This document shows, one piece after another, positions 8,552 to 17,183 of a DNA stretch of 64,000 nt. The position numbers were made by a program, and so were the translations under genes. The stretch's first letter is position 1. Each line of letters opens with the position of its first letter. The notes beneath the pieces were generated by a model. The model searched no databases. It was not told the origin of the DNA and saw nothing but the letters and a program-made list of their open reading frames with translations. Source of the stretch: Marinovum algicola (GTDB lineage: Bacteria > Pseudomonadota > Alphaproteobacteria > Rhodobacterales > Rhodobacteraceae); the NCBI RefSeq assembly GCF_900109145.1, contig NZ_FNYY01000018.1, positions 33,579 to 97,578 on the forward strand, given 5' to 3'.

Positions 8552-10027
8552 ATGAAACTGTCGAACGCCACCCTGAACGACCTGCCCGAGGCCATCACGC
8601 GGCCGACGTATGACCGGTCGGAACTGACCCCCGGCATCGTGCACATCGGACTCGGCAATTTCCACCGCGCGCACCAGGCCTGGTATCTGCACCGGCTGAT
8701 GCAGGCAGGGCAGGCGCAGGACTGGGCCATCGTCGGCGCCGGCGTGCGCCCCTATGACGAGGCGATGCGCCAGAAGATGGCGGCGCAGGATTACCTGACC
8801 ACCCTGATCGAGCTCGACCCCGCCGGCAGCTCGGCCGAAGTGGTGGGATCGATGATCGACTATGTGCCGATCGTCGAGGGCAACGGCCCGCTGATCGAGA
8901 AGCTGGCCGATCCGGCAATCCGCATCGTTGCGCTGACGGTGACCGAGGGCGGCTATTTTCTTGATCCCGCGACCAAGAATTTCGATCCCGCGCACCCCGA
9001 CATCCAGCACGACATCGCCACCCCCGAGGCGCCGAAAACCGCCTTTGGCGCGATGATCGCCGCCCTGCGGACGCGGCGCGCAGCGGGCGACAAGCCCTTC
9101 ACCTGCCAGAGCTGCGACAACCTGCCCGGCAATGGCGACAAGCTGCGCGAGGTGGTTCTCGGGCTGGCCGGGCTGATGGATCCCGATCTCGCGGCCTGGA
9201 TTGAAGAGAACTCGAGCTTTCCCAATTCCATGGTCGATTGCATCGTGCCCGCCACCGGCCGCAAGGAGCTCGAACTGGTCCGATCGCTCGGCGTCGAGGA
9301 TGACGTGCCGGTGACGCATGAGAACTTTCGCCAATGGGTGATCGAGGACGATTTCTGCAACGGCCGCCCGGGCTGGGAAACGGCCGGCGCGACGATCTCG
9401 GCGCAGGTGCATGACTACGAGGCGATGAAGCTGCGGATGCTCAACGGCGGCCATCAGGTGATCGCCGCTCCCGCCGAAATTCTGGGCATCGAGACCATCG
9501 CCGGCGCCATGGCCCACCCCGGCATCAAGGCGCTGCTGCGCAAGGTCGCGCTCGACGAGATCGCGCCGCATGTGCATGACGTGCCGGGGATGAGCACGGC
9601 GCAATATGTCGACCTGATCGACCGGCGGTTCTCGAACCCCAAGATCCACGACACCGTGCGCCGCGTCGCCTTTGACGGCTCGTCGCGTCACACCGGCGCG
9701 GTGCTGCCCGGCATCCGCGACAGCCTCGCCGCCGGCACCCCGGTCGAAGGTCTGGCGCTGAGCCAGGCGTTGTGGTGCCGAATGTGCGCCGGAACCCGCG
9801 AGGACGGCAGCAGCATCGAGCCCAACGATCCGGTCTGGGATCAACTCAACGCCGCCGCGCTGGCCGCCCGGGACGCCCGGGACGCCCCGCAAGCCTGGCT
9901 CGAACAGCGTCAGTTCTATGGCGCCCTGGCCGAAAATGCCCGGTTTTCCCAAGCTTTTGCCACATGGCTCAGCCTGATCTGGGCTGACGGCGTCGAGGCC
10001 GCACTGCGCCGCTATCAGCAGGGCTGA
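8552..10027 (+). CDS. mtlK: Mannitol 2-dehydrogenase
   Basis: 491 residues, a polyol-specific long-chain dehydrogenase that oxidises D-mannitol to D-fructose with NAD+. The N-terminal nucleotide motif is HIGLGNFHRAHQA (31-43). The catalytic lysine/asparagine/histidine segment is KLRMLNGGHQ (about 293-302). It is the last gene of the polyol operon, 19 bp after smoS. With SmoS it covers both common hexitols. No fructokinase or xylulokinase gene is seen in the window, so the fructose made here must be phosphorylated by an enzyme encoded elsewhere. Confidence 0.95.
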   Translation: MKLSNATLNDLPEAITRPTYDRSELTPGIVHIGLGNFHRAHQAWYLHRLMQAGQAQDWAIVGAGVRPYDEAMRQKMAAQDYLTTLIELDPAGSSAEVVGSMIDYVPIVEGNGPLIEKLADPAIRIVALTVTEGGYFLDPATKNFDPAHPDIQHDIATPEAPKTAFGAMIAALRTRRAAGDKPFTCQSCDNLPGNGDKLREVVLGLAGLMDPDLAAWIEENSSFPNSMVDCIVPATGRKELELVRSLGVEDDVPVTHENFRQWVIEDDFCNGRPGWETAGATISAQVHDYEAMKLRMLNGGHQVIAAPAEILGIETIAGAMAHPGIKALLRKVALDEIAPHVHDVPGMSTAQYVDLIDRRFSNPKIHDTVRRVAFDGSSRHTGAVLPGIRDSLAAGTPVEGLALSQALWCRMCAGTREDGSSIEPNDPVWDQLNAAALAARDARDAPQAWLEQRQFYGALAENARFSQAFATWLSLIWADGVEAALRRYQQG

Positions 10028-10166
10028 TCGGCGGCATCGGGGCGACGGCGCGGCCGGGCCGCGTCATCCCCTGCCCGCCTGCGTGCGCCGCGCGGCCAGC
10101 CGAAGCGCGCCGTCCTGCGTCATGAACCAGCCATATCAGCCCCGCGCAACCGGCGCAGGCGGAAAC

Positions 10167-10203
10167 GGCCCCGGATTGGTCCGGGGCCTGCCCTGGACAG
10201 GGG
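10167..10203. terminator. Tandem hairpins between mtlK and the OPX gene
   Basis: A perfect 9-bp stem GGCCCCGGA / TCCGGGGCC with a 4-nt loop (10167-10188) is followed by CCCTG-GA-CAGGG. It lies between convergent operons and suits a bidirectional terminator. The first stem resembles half of the REP-like double hairpin seen elsewhere in the window. Confidence 0.5.
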
Positions 10204-10213
10204 CCGGCAGAGC

Positions 10214-11584
10214 TTATTGCCGGACCGCCGAGGTCGCGATGCTGATCAGCGGCGGGAAGAACTGGCTGAGCGCGCGGTTCCACTTGGTGATCGGCTGTTC
10301 CTCGATGAACACGACATCGTTGGGCCGCATCTCCATCTGGGTGGCGATGGTGATGTTGGCGGCATTTCCGGCGTTAAGATGCCAGGCCGTGACCGCCCCG
10401 AAATCGGCCGGGTTCGAAGAGGCGCGCAGCACATAGATATGCGCCGGGTTGCCGGTCTGGGTGCTGAAGCCGCCGTTGTCATACAGCACATCCGCCAGAT
10501 TGGCCTGTTGGGCATACGGCAGGGCAAAGCGGCTCTGATTGTTGACCTCGCCGGCGAGGTAGACGTAGTCGCGCTTTTCCGCACCGAGTTCGGCCCGCGC
10601 CTCGAAATTGCTGCGCTGCTCGTCCAGAGCGGCGCGCCGCAGTCCGATCTGGGTCGACAGTTCGGTCAGCGCCTGCGCCCGCGCCTGGTTGCGCAGGCTC
10701 AGGACGTTAATTTTCTGTTGGTAGAAGGTCAGGGCCCGTTCGAGATCATAAGAGGTGTCGACATAGATCGCGTCCCCGTCCAGCAGCCGGGTGCGTTGCA
10801 GTTCGGGCCGGTTGTAGAAATCGCGGATCGGGATCTGATAGAGCGTGCCGTCGCGATAGAGCCGGATCGAGGCGAACTCTTCGTCCTGAAGCGCCAGCCC
10901 GCCCGAGGCGGTCAGCACCTGGCCCAGGTTCGGCGTGTTCAAGGTTACCGGTACGATGGTCGGATTGACCACCGCGCCGCCGACGACGATCTTCTTCGAG
11001 TTGAATTCCGAGATTTCGAGCGAGAAATCCGGGTCGACCTGATTTTCCACCAGCGCCCGGAACAGCCGCGCCTCGGCCTCTTCCAGCGTCATCCCGGCAA
11101 TCGAGACCGGTCCGATATTGGGGATCGAGATGGCGCCGTCTTCGCGCACGGTGAAGCCCTGGCGCTGATTTTGCACGGCGAGGATGCCCGACAGCTCTTC
11201 AATGGTGCTGGCCGACCCGTTGGTCGACAGAAGCACCACGTCGCCGACACCGATGCGATAGGGCTCGACCGGCGGGTCCGAGGGCAGGCGCAGGGTCAGG
11301 GTCTGGCGCACCTCGTTGGGCACATAAGGCGCCGGAGGGAGTGCCGCGCCGGGATTGGCCGTGCCGCCCCCCGTGCCCATATAAAAGACCTCGGGCAGCG
11401 AGCGGGGCACATAGGGTTCGCGGTTGGCCAGCAGCACGCTCTGGGTGCTGAGCGCCACGACCCGCACCTTGGCACCGGCGGCCTGGGATTTCACCGTCGG
11501 GCTGGTATAGGTCACGCCGCAGGCCGCGAGTGCCGCGAGGCCGACGACAAGCCCCAGGTTTCGCAAGTTCCCCAAGATATTCAC
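10214..11584 (-). CDS. Outer-membrane polysaccharide export (OPX/Wza-like) lipoprotein
   Basis: 456 residues, with a lipoprotein signal peptide whose lipobox is LAALAAC (Cys about 22). A Poly_export domain follows (YRIGVGDVVLLSTNG, about 109-123), then SLBB-type repeats (KIVVGGAVVNPTIVPV and DYVYLAGEVNNQSRFALPY). OPX proteins form the outer-membrane portal for exopolysaccharide or capsule. The start is a GTG with GGGAGAAG upstream. Probable last gene of the yjbH-yjbF-OPX operon, the same partners as in gfc/yjb group-4 polysaccharide loci. A central coiled segment near 280-340 is longer than in E. coli Wza. Confidence 0.92.
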   Translation of the reverse strand: MNILGNLRNLGLVVGLAALAACGVTYTSPTVKSQAAGAKVRVVALSTQSVLLANREPYVPRSLPEVFYMGTGGGTANPGAALPPAPYVPNEVRQTLTLRLPSDPPVEPYRIGVGDVVLLSTNGSASTIEELSGILAVQNQRQGFTVREDGAISIPNIGPVSIAGMTLEEAEARLFRALVENQVDPDFSLEISEFNSKKIVVGGAVVNPTIVPVTLNTPNLGQVLTASGGLALQDEEFASIRLYRDGTLYQIPIRDFYNRPELQRTRLLDGDAIYVDTSYDLERALTFYQQKINVLSLRNQARAQALTELSTQIGLRRAALDEQRSNFEARAELGAEKRDYVYLAGEVNNQSRFALPYAQQANLADVLYDNGGFSTQTGNPAHIYVLRASSNPADFGAVTAWHLNAGNAANITIATQMEMRPNDVVFIEEQPITKWNRALSQFFPPLISIATSAVRQ

Positions 11585-11609
11585 GTTTCTTCTCCCTCGG
11601 AATTCACTC

Positions 11610-12197
11610 TCAGCGCACCAGGCGCTCGGTCAGAAGATACCCGGCAAACGGGCTGACCCATTGTTTCGATTTCCACATGATCCCGTCACCAAACCAATAA
11701 GCGTTGTCCACCCGCAAGCCCGGCGAATGACAGGTCTCCTCGACCTTCGTCGTTGCGTGGACCCGTTCAAAGATGACGATCTGCTCGGCCGTGCGTGCGG
11801 TGACGATGCATTGAAAGCTACGGAACCGCGTCTGATGCTCGCCGTCCAGATAGCTGTGGAACTTGGTGTAATAGCCCTGGCGTTCGCCGCGCAGGGCGGC
11901 GCGCGTATGGCTCACATCGGCCGAAATCAGATCCTGCCCCAGCCCGCGCGTGGCGACAAGAACACCGGAGCGAAAGCTGAGCCCCACCTTGTCGCCGGTC
12001 TGCCAGGTGACAATATCGCCATTGGTCGCGACCCGGGTGACGCCGGCGGCGGTGCCGAGGCCATCGAGCTCGGCCAGCATCAGCGGCTCGGTCACCTCGT
12101 TGAGCTGCGCGCGGGAAATCTGGCTGCGCACGTCCGGCGCCGGCCGGCTACAGGCGGCCAGCAGAACCAGGGTGAGGATCACGAGATTGCGCATCAT
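11610..12197 (-). CDS. YjbF/GfcB-family lipoprotein
   Basis: 195 residues. The signal peptide MMRNLVILTLVLLAAC ends in a lipobox, with lipidated Cys 16. The rest matches the YjbF family: a beta-rich body with WQTGDKVGLSFRSGVLVATRGLGQDLISAD and a C-terminal WFGDGIMWKSKQW. YjbF/GfcB proteins are needed for extracellular polysaccharide assembly, but their biochemistry is unresolved. The start at 12197 overlaps the yjbH stop as ATGA, and a further ATG follows directly. Coupled with the YjbH gene upstream and the OPX gene downstream. Confidence 0.88.
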   Translation of the reverse strand: MMRNLVILTLVLLAACSRPAPDVRSQISRAQLNEVTEPLMLAELDGLGTAAGVTRVATNGDIVTWQTGDKVGLSFRSGVLVATRGLGQDLISADVSHTRAALRGERQGYYTKFHSYLDGEHQTRFRSFQCIVTARTAEQIVIFERVHATTKVEETCHSPGLRVDNAYWFGDGIMWKSKQWVSPFAGYLLTERLVR

Positions 12198-14308
12198 CTC
12201 CAGAACCGCCCCCATGTGTCGGCCAGTGCCGGCTGGTGGGTGTCGCGCACCGTCTCGTAAAGCCGGTCGTTGATATTCACCCGCGCGCCGCCATCACGGG
12301 TGACCGGCCGGATCACGTTTGTATAAGTCTCGCGCGTGGCCTGGCCATTGACCCAGCCGATCGGGATCTCGATCCTGATGCCCTTGTCGAACGAGCCTTC
12401 GCCAAACTCGTCGAACGGCACATCGGTCAGCGTGGCAAAGGCTCCGACCGACCAGCCGTTCTTGAAGGTCCGGTCAAGCGCGAAGGTCGCACCCCAATCG
12501 CCGGCAAGGTAACGCCCGGCATCGATTTGCGCCTCATAGCCATTGCCGAAATCGTAATACAGCGAGGCATGGCCGGTGGCGATTTCGTAATCCCGGAACT
12601 CGAACCCCTGGTCAAAGGCCCGCTGGCGGACATAGTTGACCTCGACCCCGGCGGCGAGCCGGCTGTCGACCGGCTTCCACAGCAGCTCGGTCGAGATGCC
12701 ACCATATTGCGTTTCGAAATAGCCGGCGGTGACGCGGCCATAGAGGTCTTCGCCGGGCTTGAAGTAATAGCCGCCGGTCAGATGCTTGAGCGCCGGATCG
12801 CCGTGTTTTTCGTAGAGATTGAAGTCGGATCGCACATGCGGCAGCACCGAAGTGGAATCCCGCGTCGACTCGTCGAGATTGCCCACCAGCTTCTTGCGCA
12901 CCGCGCCTTGCAGCACAACGCCCTGCACCGGCTCGAACCGGGCCGAGAGCTCGATACCGGCATCGGCCCGGAACGGGTTGTCCGGGTCGAAAAAGCTGGT
13001 CGCGAAATACGGGCCGATGTCATAGTCGAAATACGGGTAGCGCCCCGGCACCGGATTCAGCGGATCTGTCGCGCTTTCGATCCGCGCGCGGGCATAGCTG
13101 TCCCAGGCGCCGTCGAGCTCGAATTCCAGCGTTTCCAGATCGCGCCGCCGCAGGGTGACCTCGGCGCCCGCAATGCCGTTTTTGACCGGCACCACCTCGA
13201 AGGTCTCGACCTGCGCCGGCAGCACGCCGGTCATCGCGCGCGCCGCGCGGCCCACGGCCTGCGCCTGGCTCAGATAGCTGCGGTTGTCGATTTCGATCCG
13301 CGCGGTGGCGCCGGTGATCGTCAGCCCGTGCAGCCCCATGCCGTATTGTTTCAGCACCTGATCGGCGCGCCGTTCGGTGCTGTTCTGCGCGCTGATGCGA
13401 TAGGTTTCCTCCCAGCCCAGCGCGGCGGCGCTGCGACGCACCACAGGCGGCGGCGCCTTTTCCAGCCCGCTGTAATTGGGCGGGTTCTTGGGATTGACCG
13501 CATAGGTCAGCTGGACGCCCACTTCGGAGCCGTAGAGGTAATGCGCCTTGAGGTTGATATTCTTGCGCACCTGATAGCTGACGCCGAAATTGAACGGGTT
13601 CTCGTAATCAAAGGTCGCGCCGTCCTCGAGCTCGTATCGGTCGGAGGAGAATTCGGCGCTGAATTTCAGCTTTTCGGTAGCCTGAAACTCGACCCCGCCG
13701 AAAAACGCCGCATCGCCGCGGAAAATCTCGCTCGCCTCGAGCTGACCGCCCTGATTGGAGACCCGGTCTTCGCGCGTCTTGAACCGGTCGGCCACAACCC
13801 CGAGCGGGTTGTCGAATGCGCCGACCCCGGCCAGACGGCCCCAGCCGATGCCGCCGGTCACCCGAAGCTGTGGCGTGAGCGTCTTGCTGGCGACAACATG
13901 CTCGGACCGGTAGATGCCGGTGCCGAGAAAGTCGTTCAGCCCAACCGACACCGCCGGCCAGCGCTCGGATTCCTCGGAGATCAGATATTGCAGCGAAAAG
14001 CTTCGGTCGAAGCGGAAACTGCCGGAGGTCCCCAAGTTCGCCCCAGAACTCGGGTCCATGTCATTGAGCAGCGCATAGCGGAAACTGCCGGTCAGCCGGG
14101 GCGCCATCTGGAAGGTCAGCGTATTGCGCTTGGTGTTGCGGGAATAACTGAAGGTATAAGCCAATTCGCCGTCGGGCATGGCATGGGCGGTCGGCATTTC
14201 GATCAGGCCCGGGGTGCCATAGGTCGTGTATCCTGACTGGATCTGCGGCTCGGCCAGCGCCGACCCGCACAGCACAAAAGCAATCCCCGTTGTCACCCGG
14301 CGTCTCAA
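12194..14308 (-). CDS. YjbH-family outer-membrane beta-barrel protein
   Basis: 704 residues, a YjbH/GfcD-type protein. A signal peptide ending CGSALA is followed by SGYTTYGTPGLIEMPTA, the usual family opening. Two barrel-like regions with alternating aromatic strands flank a periplasmic-looking middle part (about 290-400). It ends in an amphipathic strand. It probably works with YjbF and the OPX lipoprotein in export or surface attachment of polysaccharide. The reading frame opens with TTG, preceded by CAGGTGA; an internal GTG four codons later would also leave a good signal peptide, so the exact start is uncertain. Confidence 0.88.
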   Translation of the reverse strand: MRRRVTTGIAFVLCGSALAEPQIQSGYTTYGTPGLIEMPTAHAMPDGELAYTFSYSRNTKRNTLTFQMAPRLTGSFRYALLNDMDPSSGANLGTSGSFRFDRSFSLQYLISEESERWPAVSVGLNDFLGTGIYRSEHVVASKTLTPQLRVTGGIGWGRLAGVGAFDNPLGVVADRFKTREDRVSNQGGQLEASEIFRGDAAFFGGVEFQATEKLKFSAEFSSDRYELEDGATFDYENPFNFGVSYQVRKNINLKAHYLYGSEVGVQLTYAVNPKNPPNYSGLEKAPPPVVRRSAAALGWEETYRISAQNSTERRADQVLKQYGMGLHGLTITGATARIEIDNRSYLSQAQAVGRAARAMTGVLPAQVETFEVVPVKNGIAGAEVTLRRRDLETLEFELDGAWDSYARARIESATDPLNPVPGRYPYFDYDIGPYFATSFFDPDNPFRADAGIELSARFEPVQGVVLQGAVRKKLVGNLDESTRDSTSVLPHVRSDFNLYEKHGDPALKHLTGGYYFKPGEDLYGRVTAGYFETQYGGISTELLWKPVDSRLAAGVEVNYVRQRAFDQGFEFRDYEIATGHASLYYDFGNGYEAQIDAGRYLAGDWGATFALDRTFKNGWSVGAFATLTDVPFDEFGEGSFDKGIRIEIPIGWVNGQATRETYTNVIRPVTRDGGARVNINDRLYETVRDTHQPALADTWGRFWR

Positions 14309-14528
14309 ATCACCTGCCCCTGAATAATTACTGGCAAACTACATGCGCCATTGGTCGGCTACATCCGCCTTGGCCCAAGTTTTGCCGTAATCCCCAGATC
14401 ATGTGGCGATTTTGACACTGGCCACAGCGCAAGCCCCGGATTGCAGCTAACAATTCCGCGTGACCGCGATTCCATTCCTGACCGAAACAGCGCATAAGAG
14501 GCCGGGTGAGACTGCGACTGATTTAAAA

Positions 14529-15263
14529 ATGAAACTAAAGACCCTGCTGTCGGCCTTTCGCACGCCGAAACCGGCCGCCTTCGATCCAATCGCTCCCGAA
14601 TCGGGATTCTATGCCATGGGCGACATCCATGGGCGGCTGGATCTGCTCGACCGGGTGCTGCGCGGCCTGCCGGATGACCTGCCGCTGATCTGTGTCGGTG
14701 ATTACATCGACCGGGGCGACGATGGCGCCGGCGTGCTGCGCCGCTTGCAGGCCAGCCCCGACATCACCTGTTTGCGCGGCAACCACGAGGACATGCTGCT
14801 CGCCTTTCTCGACGCGCCGCAGGACAAGGGCCCGCGCTGGATTCGCAACGGCGGCTTGCAGACGCTGGCAAGCTTTGGTGTCACCGGCGTGACCCAGACA
14901 ACGGCGGGCATCGATCTCAAGATCGCCGCCGATGCCCTGCGCCGCGCCATGGGCTCCGAGTTGATCGACTGGATGCGACTGCTGCCGCTGATGCACGAAA
15001 CCGGCAACGTCACCGTCGTACATGCCGGCGCCGACCCGGCGAAACCGCTCGACCAACAGGCGCATCGCACCCTCACCTGGGGCCACCCCGATTTCCTGAC
15101 CACGCCGCGCCGCGACGGGCAATGGGTGTTGCACGGCCACACGATCGTCGATGCCCCCAGCGCCGATCAGGGCCGCATCGCCGTCGACACCGGCGCCTAT
15201 GCCACCGGCCGGCTCACCGTGGCCCGGGTGATCCCCGGTGAAGTGAGCTTTGAAAGCACCTGA
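14529..15263 (+). CDS. PPP-family serine/threonine protein phosphatase-like metallophosphoesterase
   Basis: About 244 residues. All PPP signature motifs are present: MGDIHGRLDLL, VGDYIDRGDDG, LRGNHEDMLLAFL, the histidine in VVHAG and the final HGHTI, which together bind the two catalytic metals. It is a cytosolic phosphatase of the bacterial PrpA/ApaH-like group. The neighbours suggest it could dephosphorylate a polysaccharide regulator such as the Wzc-like tyrosine kinase, but this is inference. A GTG at 14460 would add 23 weakly family-like residues; neither start has a strong ribosome site. Divergent from yjbH. Confidence 0.85.
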   Translation: MKLKTLLSAFRTPKPAAFDPIAPESGFYAMGDIHGRLDLLDRVLRGLPDDLPLICVGDYIDRGDDGAGVLRRLQASPDITCLRGNHEDMLLAFLDAPQDKGPRWIRNGGLQTLASFGVTGVTQTTAGIDLKIAADALRRAMGSELIDWMRLLPLMHETGNVTVVHAGADPAKPLDQQAHRTLTWGHPDFLTTPRRDGQWVLHGHTIVDAPSADQGRIAVDTGAYATGRLTVARVIPGEVSFEST

Positions 15264-15426
15264 CGCCAGCGGGCTCTGAACCCGACGTGAAACGGTGCCG
15301 AAAGGTTACCGAGTGGTTAATCTATCCATCTGATTTTAATCAATTTCCGTTTACGGCCTGTTAACCGCATTCAGGGTTAATCGCGGTTAACCAAAGGCTG
15401 GGTGGGACCGACCTTTGAGGCCCCGC

Positions 15427-16086
15427 ATGACGGAAGTTTCCACCGATCTGCCCCTGTCCACTCGTCCGGGACGAACCTTTTACGCGAGCTTTGGCAAACG
15501 CGCGCTCGATCTGGCGATCGTGCTGCTGCTTTTGCCGGCAATCGTTCCGCTGATCGCCCTGCTCTGGCTGTTGGTTCGCAGCAACGGCGGGCCGGGGTTT
15601 TTCGGCCATACCCGGATCGGTCTCGATGGCCAGAGCTTTCGCTGCTGGAAGATCCGCACCATGGTGCCCGACGCCGAGCGGGTTCTGGCCGAAACCCTCG
15701 CTCGCGATCCGCTGGCCGCCGTCGAATGGGCGCTGGCGTTCAAGCTGCACCAGGATCCCCGCATCACCACGCTTGGCCGCCACCTGCGCCGGCTCTCGCT
15801 CGACGAGCTGCCACAGATCTGGAATGTGTTGCGCGGCGAGATGTCCTTTGTCGGACCGCGCCCGATCACCGCCGGCGAGCTTGCCTTCTACGACGGCGAG
15901 CCACAGACCTACCTGGCGCAGAAGCCCGGCATCACCGGGCTCTGGCAGGTCGAAGGCCGCCCCGACGGCTGTTATCGCAAGCGTGTCGCACTCGACCGGC
16001 GTTACCGGGCGGAACAGAGCCTGCCGCTTGATCTGCTGCTGCTCTGCCGCACTGCCGGTCTTGTCCTCGCCCCGACCGGGCGATGA
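15427..16086 (+). CDS. Priming sugar transferase (ExoY/WcaJ-type phosphoglycosyltransferase)
   Basis: 219 residues. One membrane helix near the N-terminus (LAIVLLLLPAIVPLIALLWLL) precedes a bacterial sugar-transferase domain with KIRTMVPDAE, SLDELPQIWNVLRGEMSFVGPRP and KPGITGLWQV. The enzyme puts the first hexose phosphate on undecaprenyl phosphate at the inner membrane. Start chosen at the ATG after GAGG (15417-15420). Stop and next start overlap (ATGA). A second priming enzyme lies at 34623-35288, so this replicon has two. Three GGTTAA-type motifs crowd the 160 bp upstream. Confidence 0.93.
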   Translation: MTEVSTDLPLSTRPGRTFYASFGKRALDLAIVLLLLPAIVPLIALLWLLVRSNGGPGFFGHTRIGLDGQSFRCWKIRTMVPDAERVLAETLARDPLAAVEWALAFKLHQDPRITTLGRHLRRLSLDELPQIWNVLRGEMSFVGPRPITAGELAFYDGEPQTYLAQKPGITGLWQVEGRPDGCYRKRVALDRRYRAEQSLPLDLLLLCRTAGLVLAPTGR

Positions 16087-17183
16087 GCCGCCCGCCGGAG
16101 ATTGCCGCCTGGACCGCGTTGCGCGGGCTTGCGGCGCTCTGGGTGGTGCTCTTTCATTTCTGGCCACAAACCGCCGCGCCGGTGCCGCTGCTGGTAGCCC
16201 GGGGCTATCTCGCGGTCGATCTGTTTTTCTGCCTGTCGGGGGCGGTGATGATGCTGGTCTATGCGCCGCTGATCCGTGGCGGCGACTTCGGCCCCGGCCG
16301 GTTTCTCTGGCGCCGCTTCGCCCGGCTTTACCCGGTGCATCTCGTCACCCTCGGGCTGGCGGCGCTGATCCTGGCAATTGGGCCAGCGTTTGTACCTGCC
16401 CGGCCGCTGTCCTATGACATCGGCGAGATGGCGCTGCTGCATCTCGTATTGCTGCACGCCTGGGGGATCACCGAAACCGGCGGGCTGAACTATCCCTCCT
16501 GGTCCATCGCCGCCGAGGCCTTTGCCTACCTGCTGTTTCCACTGCTGGCGGCATGGATGCTGCGCCTGCCGCCCGGCCGCGCGCTGGCGTCCAGCCTTGC
16601 CGTGGCGCTGCTCTGGATCACCGCGATCGAGGCGGCACTGCCGGCGCCGGGCCTGGCCTTCACCCGGCTCGAGAACGATTTCGGCGGCCTGCGCATCCTG
16701 CCCGAGTTCCTGGTGGGTATGGGCCTGGCCTATCTGTTCGGGGGCCGTCACGCGCCACGCTTGGGGCGGGCGCTTTGTGCGGCTGCGGTTGCCCTGCAAG
16801 CGGCGGCAATTGCCAGCCAAGCCGACGCGCTGTTTCTGGCCGGTCTGCCGCTGCTGCTGGCCGGACTCCTGCTGTGGCGGCCCGGCCCGCCGCGCGCCCT
16901 GCTTTATCTGGGCCGCATCTCCTATTGCCTCTATATGGTCCATGCGCTGGTGCAGATCCCCGGCTTCAAGCTGATCGAGCAGTTCACCGAAAGCGCCGAC
17001 CGGGCCGCACCCGGCTGGGCATTGCCGTTGCTTCTCGCGCTCAGCCTGTGCGCCGCAGACCGCCTGCATCGCTGGGTCGAAGCGCCGGCACGCCGCCTGC
17101 TCCTGCACGGAACAGCACCGGCAAGAGAAGATCAAGGCTCCGCGCCCAGCGATAGCCCGCCGCCTGCGCCTGCCCCGCCTTGA
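16083..17183 (+). CDS. Acyltransferase family 3 membrane protein
   Basis: 366 residues with about ten hydrophobic helices. The family-3 opening is clear: AAWTALRGLAALWVVLFHFWP (residues 7-27, catalytic His near 24), then YLAVDLFFCLSGAVMM and SWSIAAEAFAYLLFP. These proteins O-acetylate or O-acylate polysaccharide sugars from the cytoplasmic side. The start overlaps the sugar-transferase stop. The last 47 codons, a proline/serine-rich tail, overlap the convergent glycosyltransferase gene by 143 bp; the acyltransferase fold is complete before the tail (ending RWVEAPARRLL). Confidence 0.88.
   Translation: MSRPPEIAAWTALRGLAALWVVLFHFWPQTAAPVPLLVARGYLAVDLFFCLSGAVMMLVYAPLIRGGDFGPGRFLWRRFARLYPVHLVTLGLAALILAIGPAFVPARPLSYDIGEMALLHLVLLHAWGITETGGLNYPSWSIAAEAFAYLLFPLLAAWMLRLPPGRALASSLAVALLWITAIEAALPAPGLAFTRLENDFGGLRILPEFLVGMGLAYLFGGRHAPRLGRALCAAAVALQAAAIASQADALFLAGLPLLLAGLLLWRPGPPRALLYLGRISYCLYMVHALVQIPGFKLIEQFTESADRAAPGWALPLLLALSLCAADRLHRWVEAPARRLLLHGTAPAREDQGSAPSDSPPPAPAPP

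Noticed and set aside
12236..14236. 666-codon plus-strand open frame
   Set aside because: Antisense to yjbH; a by-product of third-position GC bias.
15361..15392. Full CtrA box before the first priming transferase
   Set aside because: The closest match has a 6-nt rather than 7-nt spacer (TTAA-TCGCGG-TTAAC), so it is mentioned only as a near match.
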